54,360 nt of DNA from Paracoccaceae bacterium (lineage in GTDB: Bacteria; Pseudomonadota; Alphaproteobacteria; Rhodobacterales; Rhodobacteraceae): the NCBI GenBank assembly GCA_002402045.2, contig NVUX02000015.1, forward strand, positions 1 through 54,360, written 5' to 3'. Made by a program: the position numbers and the translations under genes. Below, piece after piece: positions 1-7,891 of this stretch (within the stretch, counting starts at the first letter, position 1; each line of letters starts with the position of its first letter). The notes beneath the pieces are model-generated. The model was not told where the DNA came from. It searched no databases and saw only the letters and a program-made list of their open reading frames with translations.

Positions 1-222
1 GCCGCTGCGCAAGCCATACTAGATGAACAAGCCGCTGCCGCGGAAGCCGCCATTGCCCAAGCCACAATGGACGCGGAAGCCGCCCTCGCTGCCAAAACGG
101 CTGAGGCGCAAGCCGCTGCACAGGCCATGCTAGATGAGCAAACCGCCGCCGCTGAAGCTGCCATCGCCCAAGCCACAATGGATGCTGAGGCCGCCATGGC
201 TGCCGAAACCGCCGCTACCGAG
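1..222 (+). repeat. Two tandem 111-bp (37-codon) coding repeats
   Basis: Bases 1-111 and 112-222 encode aligned 37-residue units that begin AAAQA(I/M)LDEQ and share AEAAIAQATMDAEAA. They differ at 7 residues. Diverged Ala/Glu-rich units follow to about base 480. The array probably continues to the left of the window. Confidence 0.7.
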
Positions 223-588
223 GCCGCATTGGCTGAAGCTTCGGCAGCTGCCGATGCTGAGGCCCAAGCAACCGCCGAGACACTCGCCGCTGAAGCCGCA
301 GCGCAGGCCGCCGAAGCTGCAATCGAGGAAGCCGCCGCTGTGCAAGCCGCTGCAGATGCGGCTGCTGCGGCCGAAGCTCAGGCCGCTATTGATGCCCAAG
401 CCGCTGTGGATGCTGCCGCGGCTCAGGCCGCTGCGGATGCCCAAGCGGCTGCCGATGCTGCTATTGAGGCCGCCGTTGAAGACGCGGCTGCCGCCGTGGG
501 AAATGCTATGAGCGAAACCGACAAGCGCCTGTGTGAGCTGATGGAAACCCCGATGCGCGCCGGTGGCGAGCTTGTTGAATGTAACTGA
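1..588 (+). CDS. Alanine-rich repeat protein, 5' truncated by the window edge
   Basis: The frame is open from base 1 to the TGA at 586-588, so the N-terminus lies outside the window. The visible ~195 residues are mostly Ala with Glu, Gln, Asp and Thr, in low-complexity helix-forming sequence like TolA- or histone-H1-like linkers. The first two 37-codon units (1-111 and 112-222) are tandem copies, 30 of 37 residues identical; later units are more diverged. The last ~30 residues leave the pattern and hold two Cys (LCELMETPMRAGGELVECN), so they may be a small domain. Codons vary between repeats, which argues against a recent duplication. Function is unknown. It could be a periplasm-spanning linker, a surface protein or a coiled coil. 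Confidence 0.6.
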   Translation, partial: AAAQAILDEQAAAAEAAIAQATMDAEAALAAKTAEAQAAAQAMLDEQTAAAEAAIAQATMDAEAAMAAETAATEAALAEASAAADAEAQATAETLAAEAAAQAAEAAIEEAAAVQAAADAAAAAEAQAAIDAQAAVDAAAAQAAADAQAAADAAIEAAVEDAAAAVGNAMSETDKRLCELMETPMRAGGELVECN

Positions 589-619
589 TAAAAAATGGGC
601 GCTGCAATAGCGCCCATTT
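588..619 (-). terminator. Intrinsic terminator for thrS (minus strand)
   Basis: A perfect 11-bp stem (593-603 with 609-619, loop GCAAT) is followed on the minus strand by six T, the last three outside the drawn stem. It lies just downstream of the thrS stop codon at 654-656. Confidence 0.65.
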
Positions 620-628
620 CAAATCTCT

Positions 629-655
629 AAGCCTCGCCATCGGCGGGGCTTTTTT
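629..655 (+). terminator. Intrinsic terminator for the Ala-rich gene (plus strand)
   Basis: An 8-bp GC-rich stem with one G-T pair (631-638 with 642-649, loop ATC) is followed by TTTTTT on the plus strand. Its T-tract overlaps the thrS stop codon, so each of the two convergent genes has its own terminator in about 65 bp. Confidence 0.7.
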
Positions 656-2600
656 ATTTCATATCCGGCGGGGTGGCTTCGGCGACCAGTGCTTCCACAG
701 CTTCATCAATGCCCAGCACTTTAGAGCCTTTCTCGCCAAGGCGACGCATGGAAACCGTGTGGTCCTCAACCTCGCGCATGCCCACAGCCAAAATCACCGG
801 CACCTTGCCAAGAGAGTGCTCCCGCACCTTGTAATTGATCTTTTCATTGCGCACATCGGCCTCGGCCCGCAGGCCCTTGGCCTTTAGGCGCGCCACAACT
901 TCATGCACCCATTCATCGGCATCCGAAACAATCGCCGCCACCACAATTTGCCGTGGCGCCAACCAAAGCGGGAACTTGCCGGCGTAGTTCTCAATGAGAA
1001 TCCCGAGGAAGCGCTCGAAGCTCCCCAAAGTGGCGCGGTGCAGCATAACCGGTGTGTGCTTTTGGCCATCTTCGCCGATATATTCAGCGTCCAGCCGCTC
1101 GGGCAGCACAAAATCGGCTTGCAAAGTGCCGAGCTGCCATTCGCGACCAATCGCGTCTGTCAGCTTGAAATCAAGCTTGGGACCATAAAATGCGCCTTCG
1201 CCGGGGTCTAGCGTGTAGGGCATATCCAGTTTTTTCACAGCGTCTTCCAGATACTTTTCAGCTTTGTCCCAGACTTCGTCTGTCCCGCCCCGAACTTCTG
1301 GGCGGGTGGAAAACATGATTTTGAATTCGGAAAACCCTAAATCCATGTAAACACGTTTTAAGAGATCAACGAATTTTTTGGTCTCGCTGGCGATCTGATC
1401 TTCGGTGCAGAAAATATGCGCATCATCTTGGGTAAAGCCGCGCACCCGCATCAGCCCGTGCATAGAGCCGGAGGACTCGTAGCGGTGGCAAGAGCCAAAC
1501 TCGGCGAGGCGCAGTGGCAAATCACGGTAGCTTTTCAGCCCCTGATTATACACCTGCACGTGGCATGGGCAGTTCATCGGCTTGAGCGCATTGGTGCGTT
1601 TGTCGTTGGCGTGCTGGTCGTCAATCTCGGTGGTAAACATGTTCTCGCGGTATTTTTCCCAATGCCCCGAGGCCTCCCAGAGCTTACGATCCACCACCAT
1701 CGGCGTGTTGATTTCGAGGTAGCCGTCCTCGCGCTGGCGGCGGCGCATGTAGTCTTGCAGAATGCGGTAAAGCTCCCAGCCGTTGGGGTGCCAAAACACC
1801 ATGCCGGGGGCTTCTTCTTGCAGGTGGAATAGGTTCATCTCTTTGCCAAGGCGGCGGTGGTCGCGCTTCTCGGCCTCCTCCAGCATAAACAAATGCGCCT
1901 TCAGGTCGGCTTTGTTCCGAAAGCCAACGCCATAAATACGCTGGAGCATTTTATTGTTGCTATCGCCGCGCCAATAAGCGCCGGCCACTGACATCAACTT
2001 AAAGCTGTCGCCCGGCACTTGGCCGGTATGCGCCAAATGCGGTCCACGGCACAGGTCTTGCCAGTCACCATGCCAATACATCCGCAGGTCTTCATCGCCG
2101 GGAATGCCCTCGATCAGCTCCACCTTATATGGCTCGTTATTGTCTTTATAAAACTGGATGGCGCGGGCGCGGTCCCAAATTTCGGTGCGTATCGGCTCGC
2201 GCTTGTTGATGATCTCACGCATCTTTTTCTCGATGGCTTTCAGGTCATCCTCGTGAAACGGCTCATCGCGGTCAAAGTCATAATACCAGCCGTTTTTAAT
2301 AACCGGGCCGATGGTTACCTGCACATCTGGCCATAGCTCCTGCACGGCGCGGGCCATGATATGGGCAGCGTCGTGGCGGAAAAGCTCTAGGGCTTGCGGC
2401 TCGTCTTTGTTGGTGTAAATCGCGAAATCAGAATCGGCGTTGATCGGGATTGAGAGATCGGAAAACGCACCGTTAATGGCACAAGCAATCGCGGCTTTGC
2501 CGAGGCTTTTGGAAATGTCGGCTGCTACCTGAGCGCCGGTAATACCGGCCTCATATTTGCGCACAGCGCCATCAGGGAGGGTGAGGGAAACTTCGGCCAT
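654..2600 (-). CDS. thrS: Threonine--tRNA ligase
   Basis: 648 residues, the usual ThrRS length. It charges tRNA-Thr with threonine in the cytoplasm. An N-terminal TGS domain ([11 protein letters not shown]) is followed by the editing domain with its HxxxH motif ([10 protein letters not shown]) and the DLCRGPHL region. The class II catalytic core has zinc-site motif MNCPCH, and a C-terminal anticodon-binding domain closes the protein. The frame stays open 70 codons upstream, but the start at 2600 is preferred: TAGGAG lies 8 nt before this ATG and the family begins here. No T-box is expected in this lineage and none was seen. A terminator lies just past the stop. Confidence 0.97.
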   Translation of the reverse strand: MAEVSLTLPDGAVRKYEAGITGAQVAADISKSLGKAAIACAINGAFSDLSIPINADSDFAIYTNKDEPQALELFRHDAAHIMARAVQELWPDVQVTIGPVIKNGWYYDFDRDEPFHEDDLKAIEKKMREIINKREPIRTEIWDRARAIQFYKDNNEPYKVELIEGIPGDEDLRMYWHGDWQDLCRGPHLAHTGQVPGDSFKLMSVAGAYWRGDSNNKMLQRIYGVGFRNKADLKAHLFMLEEAEKRDHRRLGKEMNLFHLQEEAPGMVFWHPNGWELYRILQDYMRRRQREDGYLEINTPMVVDRKLWEASGHWEKYRENMFTTEIDDQHANDKRTNALKPMNCPCHVQVYNQGLKSYRDLPLRLAEFGSCHRYESSGSMHGLMRVRGFTQDDAHIFCTEDQIASETKKFVDLLKRVYMDLGFSEFKIMFSTRPEVRGGTDEVWDKAEKYLEDAVKKLDMPYTLDPGEGAFYGPKLDFKLTDAIGREWQLGTLQADFVLPERLDAEYIGEDGQKHTPVMLHRATLGSFERFLGILIENYAGKFPLWLAPRQIVVAAIVSDADEWVHEVVARLKAKGLRAEADVRNEKINYKVREHSLGKVPVILAVGMREVEDHTVSMRRLGEKGSKVLGIDEAVEALVAEATPPDMK

Positions 2601-2802
2601 ATTGGCGCTCCTAAAAGTTTGGCGCCTACGAAACGCCCGGTTACTGGAGAGGCCTAAATGGGCGCATATGAAAGGATTGTCAAGAATGGGAAATTCGAGT
2701 CGTGCCACTTTTCCGTTTCTCTGGATGTTCGGAAAAGTGGCCGGGCTCGATGAGCCAGTGCTGCCGTGCACGGGCCTGTTAGCACTTACCGAGCAACACC
2801 TT

Positions 2803-2821
2803 CCTGACACCGAATGTCAGG
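2803..2821. other. Small hairpin between the caspase-like gene and thrS
   Basis: CCTGACA-CCGAA-TGTCAGG forms a 7-bp stem and 5-nt loop 18 bases past the caspase-like stop. There is no T-tract on either strand, so it may be a weak 3' stabiliser. The rest of 2601-2838 should hold the thrS promoter; no convincing hexamers were seen. Confidence 0.35.
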
Positions 2822-2838
2822 TGGTTGTCAGGTAGGCG

Positions 2839-4236
2839 CTAATAGCGCTCCAGCACTTCGCTGGTTTCATAAATAATTGCCAGCTCGCCGTTCATATCAA
2901 TGGAATAGGAAAATAGCGCCAGCCCGCGAGAGGTATCGCCGCGCGCGGGGCTGTGGGCAAAAAATACCACCTCTGCGTCTATATCGCAAAAGCCATCTGT
3001 GCAGGTGATTGTGGTTTTATCTTCATCTATATCATAGGCGCGCACGGGCCAGCGCTCGATAAACCCGGCTTTATCGGCCAGCACCTGCGCTTGGGTCCAG
3101 TCTTTGCCGTAAAATAAAATTTCGTCGGCGTAAAAAGCCCGCATGCCCGCGGCCACGTTTGGCCGATTTTGGGACCAGTAGCGGATATTGAGCCGCACAA
3201 AATTCATGGCGCGGGTCTGCATGGCTGATGTGTCTGGCACTGGGGCCACCGTGCGCTCTGGCACCACAAAGGCAGTTTGGGCTTCAGCGGCGGGCTGAAG
3301 CGCGGGCAAGCTACCTAAAATCTCTTGCGCTAGGGCCACATAAAGCGGCTGTTCGCCCCATTTGGAAATAAACGCATTCAGCACCACGCGGCTTTTGGAG
3401 CCTTGCACAAAAGCCCATTCCTCGATCACGCCTTTGATCTGGCCGTCATCGCTACGGCTATCGCAATCGCCAAACAGGCAGGAGGTGCCGGAAAGCTCGT
3501 CATAATAGGCGGGGCGTTGGTCTGCGCCGATGATATTGGCAGCTTGCTGCACTTGGATGCGGGTCTGAATGGTGGCTTGGCGCAGATCACCCGTTGCATC
3601 CAGGTTGCGCAAAAAGAACCGCGTAAACACCGAATATTGCTGGGTGTCGGCCTCTCCCAAACGGTCAAGCGCGGCTTGGCCTGCGCCAGCGGAATAAATA
3701 AGGAAGGTGCCTTGAGCTGGCTCAACGGGCGCTAGGCCACGGGTAACACCCACAGCACGGCTGAGATTGCCGCCAAAAGGGTTGTTGCGGCAGGCATCTA
3801 CAATCGCAATGGTCAGGCGCGACTCCCGCGCGGCAATGTTGTCCAATATACCGTTAACCCCGTTTTTAAGCGGAATGCTCATCTCTACGGCAACCGCCGC
3901 GCTGGCGGTGATTTGGGCATCGGTTGGCACGAGGTAGTTCAGCGAGCCATCAGACCAGCCATGTCCGGAATAGATAAAAGCAACGGTATCACCTGGTTCA
4001 ATCGTTTCGTAAAACTCGGCGAGTTGGCGGCGCATTTCAGCCATAGGGGCGTTGTAAATGGTTGTAACTACAAACCCATTGCGGGTGAGAAGCTCGGTAT
4101 AACCTTGAGCGTCTTCCTCGGCTTTAAGCAGGGTTGGCAGCGTATCGTAATTATCATTTCCGACAATTAATGCGCGCTCAACAGCCTGCGCCAAGCCGGG
4201 TAATAGAATCAGGAGAAGGGCAAAAATACGGGCCAT
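2839..4236 (-). CDS. Secreted caspase-like (peptidase C14) protein
   Basis: 465 residues. A clear signal peptide (MARIFALLLILLPGLAQA) predicts export. The caspase fold follows at about 19-250, with His92 in YSGHG and Cys149 in DACRNNPF, the expected catalytic dyad of bacterial orthocaspases. The C-terminal ~125 residues (YWSQNRPNVAAGMRAFY to the end) resemble an NTF2-like domain often attached to such proteins; this is inferred from pattern only. Substrates are unknown, and bacterial caspase homologues are linked to stress, differentiation and defence. No toxin or effector gene adjoins it. It is divergent from the alpha/beta hydrolase at 4324. No strong ribosome binding site was seen at 4236. 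Confidence 0.85.
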   Translation of the reverse strand: MARIFALLLILLPGLAQAVERALIVGNDNYDTLPTLLKAEEDAQGYTELLTRNGFVVTTIYNAPMAEMRRQLAEFYETIEPGDTVAFIYSGHGWSDGSLNYLVPTDAQITASAAVAVEMSIPLKNGVNGILDNIAARESRLTIAIVDACRNNPFGGNLSRAVGVTRGLAPVEPAQGTFLIYSAGAGQAALDRLGEADTQQYSVFTRFFLRNLDATGDLRQATIQTRIQVQQAANIIGADQRPAYYDELSGTSCLFGDCDSRSDDGQIKGVIEEWAFVQGSKSRVVLNAFISKWGEQPLYVALAQEILGSLPALQPAAEAQTAFVVPERTVAPVPDTSAMQTRAMNFVRLNIRYWSQNRPNVAAGMRAFYADEILFYGKDWTQAQVLADKAGFIERWPVRAYDIDEDKTTITCTDGFCDIDAEVVFFAHSPARGDTSRGLALFSYSIDMNGELAIIYETSEVLERY

Positions 4237-4323
4237 ATCGTAAAAATCCGTTTTCTTTTAAATAGTTCTTCGGCATGGTGGGGCCGACGGGTGCAAATTC
4301 ACCTCTATATAGATAGGCTAAAA

Positions 4324-5070
4324 ATGACAGATTGCAAGTTTTTTGATGCTCCGAGCGGGCGGCGGTTGGCGTATCACCGCATTGAGGGTGAAAAACCGGA
4401 GGTTGTATTTTTGGGCGGCTTCAAGTCTGACATGGAGGGGAGCAAGGCCACTTTTCTGCAAGAATGGGCTGAAAGCCATGGCCGCGGTTTTTTGCGGTTT
4501 GATTATTCGGGCCACGGAGAAAGCAGCGGAAAATTTACCGAGGGTTGCATTGGGGACTGGGCGCAGGACGCGATGGACATGGTGTCGGCGCTAACCAAGG
4601 GGCCGCAGATAATTGTCGGATCTTCGATGGGCGGCTGGATTGCGCTTTTGCTGGCGCGGGCCATGCCCGAGCGCATTCAGGCCTTGGTTGGCATCGCGGC
4701 GGCCCCTGATTTTACCGAGGATTCTCTTTGGGCGGGGCTGGATGAGGGCCAGCGCGCTACGGTTATGCGAGAGGGGCAGATTGGCTTGCCTTCGGAATAT
4801 GCGGATAGCCCCTATATTTTCACCCGCCATCTGATTGAGGATGGTCGTAAGCAGCGGGTATTGCTGGATCAGCTAAACCTGCCCTTCCCCGTGCGGTTCC
4901 TGCAAGGCACGGCAGATGCTTCGGTGAAGCTTTCGGTGCCGCTGCGAATTATTGAGCATGCCACAGGGCCGGATATTCGGCTGACCTTGGTAAAGGGGGT
5001 AGACCATCGCTTTTCCACACCGGAATGTTTGGCGCTGATCGCGACAACGCTGGAAGAGCTGCCGCGCTAG
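4324..5070 (+). CDS. Alpha/beta hydrolase (ABHD10-like serine esterase/thioesterase)
   Basis: 248 residues from the ATG at 4324, which has AGG about 6 nt upstream; a GTG at 4291 in frame is less likely. The nucleophile elbow GSSMGG puts the serine at 101. The probable acid is Asp198 (GTADAS) and the His is 228 (VDHRFS). An oxyanion-region FLGGF and an RFDYSGHG segment match the ABHD10-like branch of small cytosolic acyl-protein thioesterases or esterases. The substrate is not predictable. Its TAG stop shares the palindrome CTAG (5067-5070) with the stop of the convergent DJ-1 gene, so the two coding regions overlap by four bases with no terminator between. Confidence 0.85.
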   Translation: MTDCKFFDAPSGRRLAYHRIEGEKPEVVFLGGFKSDMEGSKATFLQEWAESHGRGFLRFDYSGHGESSGKFTEGCIGDWAQDAMDMVSALTKGPQIIVGSSMGGWIALLLARAMPERIQALVGIAAAPDFTEDSLWAGLDEGQRATVMREGQIGLPSEYADSPYIFTRHLIEDGRKQRVLLDQLNLPFPVRFLQGTADASVKLSVPLRIIEHATGPDIRLTLVKGVDHRFSTPECLALIATTLEELPR

Positions 5071-5825
5071 GCGGTGGCTTCCCGCAGCATGTCCAGAAAG
5101 CCATTGGCCAGATTATATACATCGCCCGGCCAGCGCGCCGACAGATAGCGACCATCTTGATGGGTAAATCCGCGCGATAGGTGGCTGGGGGAATCACGCC
5201 GCACAGGCAATGGGCCCTGAATGAAATCGCTAGGCTTTTGCAGGGCGGCGGTCACTTCGTCTTCAACCGTCACCGGATAGGTGAGATAATAATCTCCCAT
5301 CCAGCGCTTGGTCATATTGTATCCGGTAAGCTCTTGCCGCTTTAAAAGCGCGGTTGTGGTGCGACCATACAGGATGGATTTTCCGGTTTCCGGATCAAGG
5401 GCACGGGCCGCAGCAATGACGCCGTGGCAAATAGCGCCGACAGGCTTATCGGCTTTGAAAAACGCCACAATGGCGGCTTGCAGGGTTTTTGATTCAAGAT
5501 ACGGTTTCACTTCCTTGGCGTGGCCACCGGGGAGAAAGAGGCCGTCGAAATCATCAGGATTAATGGCCGCGTAATCTGTAGGCTTTTGAAAAATCGCGTC
5601 ATTCAGAAGCTCGGCGCAGGCGTCTTGCGCGTCTTTTCTGGCAATCAGTGCCCGCCTAAAAGGCCCGAGGCCCTTGCCGCTGAGCATAATCGGGTCTGGG
5701 CTGCCTTGCTGGCCGGTATCAGTCGCGAAATGGATCTCCACGCCTGCCTCGTGCAGAACTTTCCAGGGGATAGCGACCTCGGAGGGGTCAAACCCCTGTG
5801 TAGGAATCGCTATGAGCGCCTTCAC
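5067..5825 (-). CDS. DJ-1/PfpI family protein (class I glutamine amidotransferase-like)
   Basis: 252 residues with a GTG start. The nucleophile elbow AICHG places Cys133-His134 as in Hsp31-like and PfpI-like chaperone/glyoxalase proteins, and FLPGGHAKEV supplies the loop near the active site. Members act as glyoxalases, deglycases or holding chaperones, and the exact activity cannot be told apart here. The start codon overlaps the TGA of the small membrane protein upstream (GTGA, 5822-5825), so the two are probably translationally coupled. It converges on and overlaps the stop of the alpha/beta hydrolase. Confidence 0.88.
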   Translation of the reverse strand: MKALIAIPTQGFDPSEVAIPWKVLHEAGVEIHFATDTGQQGSPDPIMLSGKGLGPFRRALIARKDAQDACAELLNDAIFQKPTDYAAINPDDFDGLFLPGGHAKEVKPYLESKTLQAAIVAFFKADKPVGAICHGVIAAARALDPETGKSILYGRTTTALLKRQELTGYNMTKRWMGDYYLTYPVTVEDEVTAALQKPSDFIQGPLPVRRDSPSHLSRGFTHQDGRYLSARWPGDVYNLANGFLDMLREATA

Positions 5826-6049
5826 GAAGCCAGAACCCCGACGGCGACAAGGGCAAGCCCGATAAAACTGGTGCCAAGGCTTGCGGTGTTAATGGCGACC
5901 AAAAACTGCATCCGGTTTTTGGCCTCTTGGCCCTCGGGGGCGTCTTTTTTGAGCTTAAGCGCCAAGCGCACCGAGTAGCCAAGGCCGATGAGGCCGAGCA
6001 CGGCTAAAACCGCGCCTGCGTAAACCATATAGGTGAAGATATTTTCCAT
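5822..6049 (-). CDS. Small two-helix membrane protein, function unknown
   Basis: 75 residues starting at the ATG at 6049 (MENIFTYMVYAGAV). There are two hydrophobic segments, about 8-30 and 50-72, joined by a basic and charged loop (KLKKDAPEGQEAKNR). Sequence upstream in frame to 6190 would overlap the divergent gapR start, so the shorter form is chosen. No clear Shine-Dalgarno was seen. It is coupled to the DJ-1 gene by a GTGA overlap, which suggests a shared stress-related transcript. I do not recognise the family. Confidence 0.7.
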   Translation of the reverse strand: MENIFTYMVYAGAVLAVLGLIGLGYSVRLALKLKKDAPEGQEAKNRMQFLVAINTASLGTSFIGLALVAVGVLAS

Positions 6050-6157
6050 GCTGGCTGTGTAGGCGGGTGTTGGCCGTTTGGCAAGCTTGGCCTTGCTCCT
6101 TTCATCGCTTCGGGCTAGGGTCCGCACTCGAAATCCAACACGTGCAGGAGATGATAA

Positions 6158-6421
6158 ATGGATGAAAATGAAGATATTCAGCAAAGCCAATACCGGGTAA
6201 CATCCAGCGAATTACGCGCTTTTGTGGAGCGTTTTGAGCGACTGGATGCGGAGAAAAAAGAAATTGCCGAGCATCAAAAAGAAGTGATGGCCGAAGCGAA
6301 ATCTCGCGGATATGACACCAAGATTTTGCGCAAAATCGTAGCGCTGCGCAAGCAAGATCCGCAGGAGATTTCTGAAGAGGAAGCCGTGTTGGATATGTAT
6401 AAAGAAGCGCTGGGCATGTAG
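6158..6421 (+). CDS. gapR: GapR-like nucleoid-associated protein (DUF2312)
   Basis: 87 residues and highly charged. The core [17 protein letters not shown] and [13 protein letters not shown] is typical of DUF2312 proteins. The family prototype is GapR of Caulobacter, a dimeric coiled-coil protein that binds AT-rich, overtwisted DNA ahead of replication and transcription forks. A good ribosome binding site (CAGGAG, 8 nt) precedes the ATG. A 9-bp hairpin follows the gene. Family assignment is confident; the function is transferred from Caulobacter. Confidence 0.93.
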   Translation: MDENEDIQQSQYRVTSSELRAFVERFERLDAEKKEIAEHQKEVMAEAKSRGYDTKILRKIVALRKQDPQEISEEEAVLDMYKEALGM

Positions 6422-6437
6422 GCGAAACGTCGCATTG

Positions 6438-6461
6438 AATGGCGGCGGGATTGCCGCCATT
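6438..6461 (+). terminator. Hairpin after gapR
   Basis: AATGGCGGC (6438-6446) pairs perfectly with GCCGCCATT (6453-6461) around a 6-nt loop. The sequence after it (ATTGCC) has no real T-tract, so it may act as a weak terminator or 3' stabiliser. Confidence 0.5.
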
Positions 6462-6514
6462 ATTGCCTGAAAAGGGGTGCGCATTGTTTGAACCTAATAA
6501 GGGAAACTGTGCTC

Positions 6515-6880
6515 ATGAGAACATTGCCGGATAAGATCTCCGAGCTTGCCTTGGCAAGCGGGACTGTAAATGTGGACGAGGCGGGGTATATCACCAACCC
6601 GGACCTCTGGACGCGGGACTTTGCCGAGCATATTGCCTTGGGCGAAGAGATAGTGCTTACGCCAGACCATTGGGAAATTATTGATTTTGTGCGGGATTCA
6701 TATGCTGAGCACCGTGTGGCTGTGGATGTGCGCCATGTGCTGAAACTGGCGCAAAACGGGCTTGGGATGAGCAAGCCTGAGGCCAAGCTGCGCATGCTGG
6801 CGCTGTTTCCGTATGGCTATGTGAAGCAGGCGGTGAAGATGGCTGGGATGAAGCAGCCGCGGGCGTGGAGTACGGGATAG
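6515..6880 (+). CDS. DsrC/TusE-family protein without cysteines
   Basis: 121 residues from the ATG at 6515, with AAGGGAAA 9-12 nt upstream; a TTG at 6488 is an alternative start. The fold signature is clear (VDEAGYITNPDLWTRDFAE, LTPDHWEIIDFVRDSY, LFPYGYVKQAVKMAG). DsrC and TusE relay sulfur through one or two cysteines near the C-terminus. Here the position that is usually Cys reads Val (KQAVKMAG), the tail ends PRAWSTG instead of a Cys tail, and the whole protein has no Cys. It cannot do persulfide transfer and is closer to the cysteine-less regulatory DsrC homologues. No dsr or tus genes are nearby. Confidence 0.85.
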   Translation: MRTLPDKISELALASGTVNVDEAGYITNPDLWTRDFAEHIALGEEIVLTPDHWEIIDFVRDSYAEHRVAVDVRHVLKLAQNGLGMSKPEAKLRMLALFPYGYVKQAVKMAGMKQPRAWSTG

Positions 6881-6885
6881 CGTTT

Positions 6886-6942
6886 TAAGGGGGCCAGCCC
6901 CCTCGCTGCGCTCACCCCCGGGATATTTTGCAAAGTAGAAAT
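6886..6942. repeat. Roseobacter-type palindromic intergenic element between convergent genes
   Basis: AGGGGG-CCAG-CCCCCT forms a 6-bp stem, followed by the near-palindrome CTCGCTGCGCTC and a CCCCCGGGATATTTT tract. It fills the gap between two convergent genes and likely ends transcription from both. From memory, similar sequences recur between genes in Rhodobacteraceae; no second copy of this exact form was found in the window. Confidence 0.5.
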
Positions 6943-7815
6943 TTAAGTGAGGACTAGCAGGAGTATGCCTGTGGCGATGAAGGCTATGCCGATGAGCTCT
7001 ATTCGGCGGATGACCTCTTTGAAAAAGAGCCATGAGGCCAGCAGCGTAAACAGGATTTCGACCTGTGCTACGGCTTTTACATAGGCGGCATTTTGCAAGC
7101 TGAAGGCGGTGAACCAGCCCAGTGAGGCCAGCGCGCCTGTAAGCCCAACAAGCATGCCCAAGCGCCAATTTATGAGTATTGCGCAAAGTTGTGGGCGGTC
7201 CTTTAGTAGGAACCAGGCGAGTAAAAGCGCGGATTGAAAGCTGGTGGCAACCAGCAGCACGGCGGCCCCGTGGGAGGCCGCTCCACCGCCATCTAGCTCT
7301 TGGGTAGCGGCACGGTATAGCACCGAGGCAATGGCAAAACTGGTGCCGGAGGCAAGGCCGATGCCAATAGTTCGGGCCTCTAGGCGCGCCATGTTTAGGT
7401 TTCCGGCTATCAGCACAACCCCGACAAGCGATGTGAGGATGCCAACCATGGCCCACAGGCTAACGCTGTCACCAAGTAAAACAAAGCCGATTATTGCGGT
7501 TTGCACGGCTTCTGTGCGAGCCAAAGTGCTGCCAACCGCAAAGTTTTTCAGGCCGAAGAGGTAAAGCAGCAGCAAAGTGCCGATGATTTGGCCAATGGCC
7601 GCCAGCCCCGTGAACATAAAAAACCGCATAGGAAGGGCGGTGGCGGGGCCTTCTCCAAGCCACGCCCAAAGCAGCCACGCCAGCGGCATCGCAAAGAAAA
7701 ACCGGATGGCCGTAGCCCCAAGGCTGGAAAGCCGCGCCTTCAGGTGTTTTTGCAGCATCGAGCGCAGGTTTTGCAAAAACGCTGCGGCGATGGTGATCAG
7801 TATCCAGAGTTCCAT
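6943..7815 (-). CDS. EamA/DMT-family permease
   Basis: About 290 residues with roughly ten hydrophobic segments in two EamA halves, the architecture of drug/metabolite exporters. The start at 7815 (MELWILITIAAAF) is preferred over 7833 because AAAAGGG lies 5-11 nt upstream of it and would be inside the longer form. The substrate cannot be inferred; relatives export amino acids, metabolites or drugs. Two perfect hairpins lie between it and the upstream acyl-CoA ligase, so it may be transcribed separately or attenuated. Confidence 0.88.
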   Translation of the reverse strand: MELWILITIAAAFLQNLRSMLQKHLKARLSSLGATAIRFFFAMPLAWLLWAWLGEGPATALPMRFFMFTGLAAIGQIIGTLLLLYLFGLKNFAVGSTLARTEAVQTAIIGFVLLGDSVSLWAMVGILTSLVGVVLIAGNLNMARLEARTIGIGLASGTSFAIASVLYRAATQELDGGGAASHGAAVLLVATSFQSALLLAWFLLKDRPQLCAILINWRLGMLVGLTGALASLGWFTAFSLQNAAYVKAVAQVEILFTLLASWLFFKEVIRRIELIGIAFIATGILLLVLT

Positions 7816-7830
7816 TCGGCCCTTTTCTTT

Positions 7831-7882
7831 CACGCCCTTGGGGCGTGTCGAAATTAAGGGCCTCGATGGTCCTTAATTTCGA
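7831..7882. repeat. Twin perfect hairpins between the acyl-CoA ligase and EamA genes
   Basis: CACGCCC-TTG-GGGCGTG (7831-7847) is followed one step later by a 12-bp perfect inverted repeat (7848-7859 with 7871-7882, 11-nt loop). Both lie in the 76-bp gap between two same-strand genes, just upstream of the EamA ribosome binding site. No T-tract follows. This could be an mRNA processing or stability element, or a mobile palindrome. Confidence 0.6.
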
Positions 7883-7891
7883 TCCCTGTGG

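Noticed and set aside
2601-2810. 70-residue N-terminal extension of ThrRS
   Set aside because: Its composition is not protein-like, and the family start with a good ribosome binding site is at 2600.
2601-2838. T-box or other leader riboswitch upstream of thrS
   Set aside because: Only ~240 bp with no T-box sequence or antiterminator, and T-boxes are not expected in this lineage.
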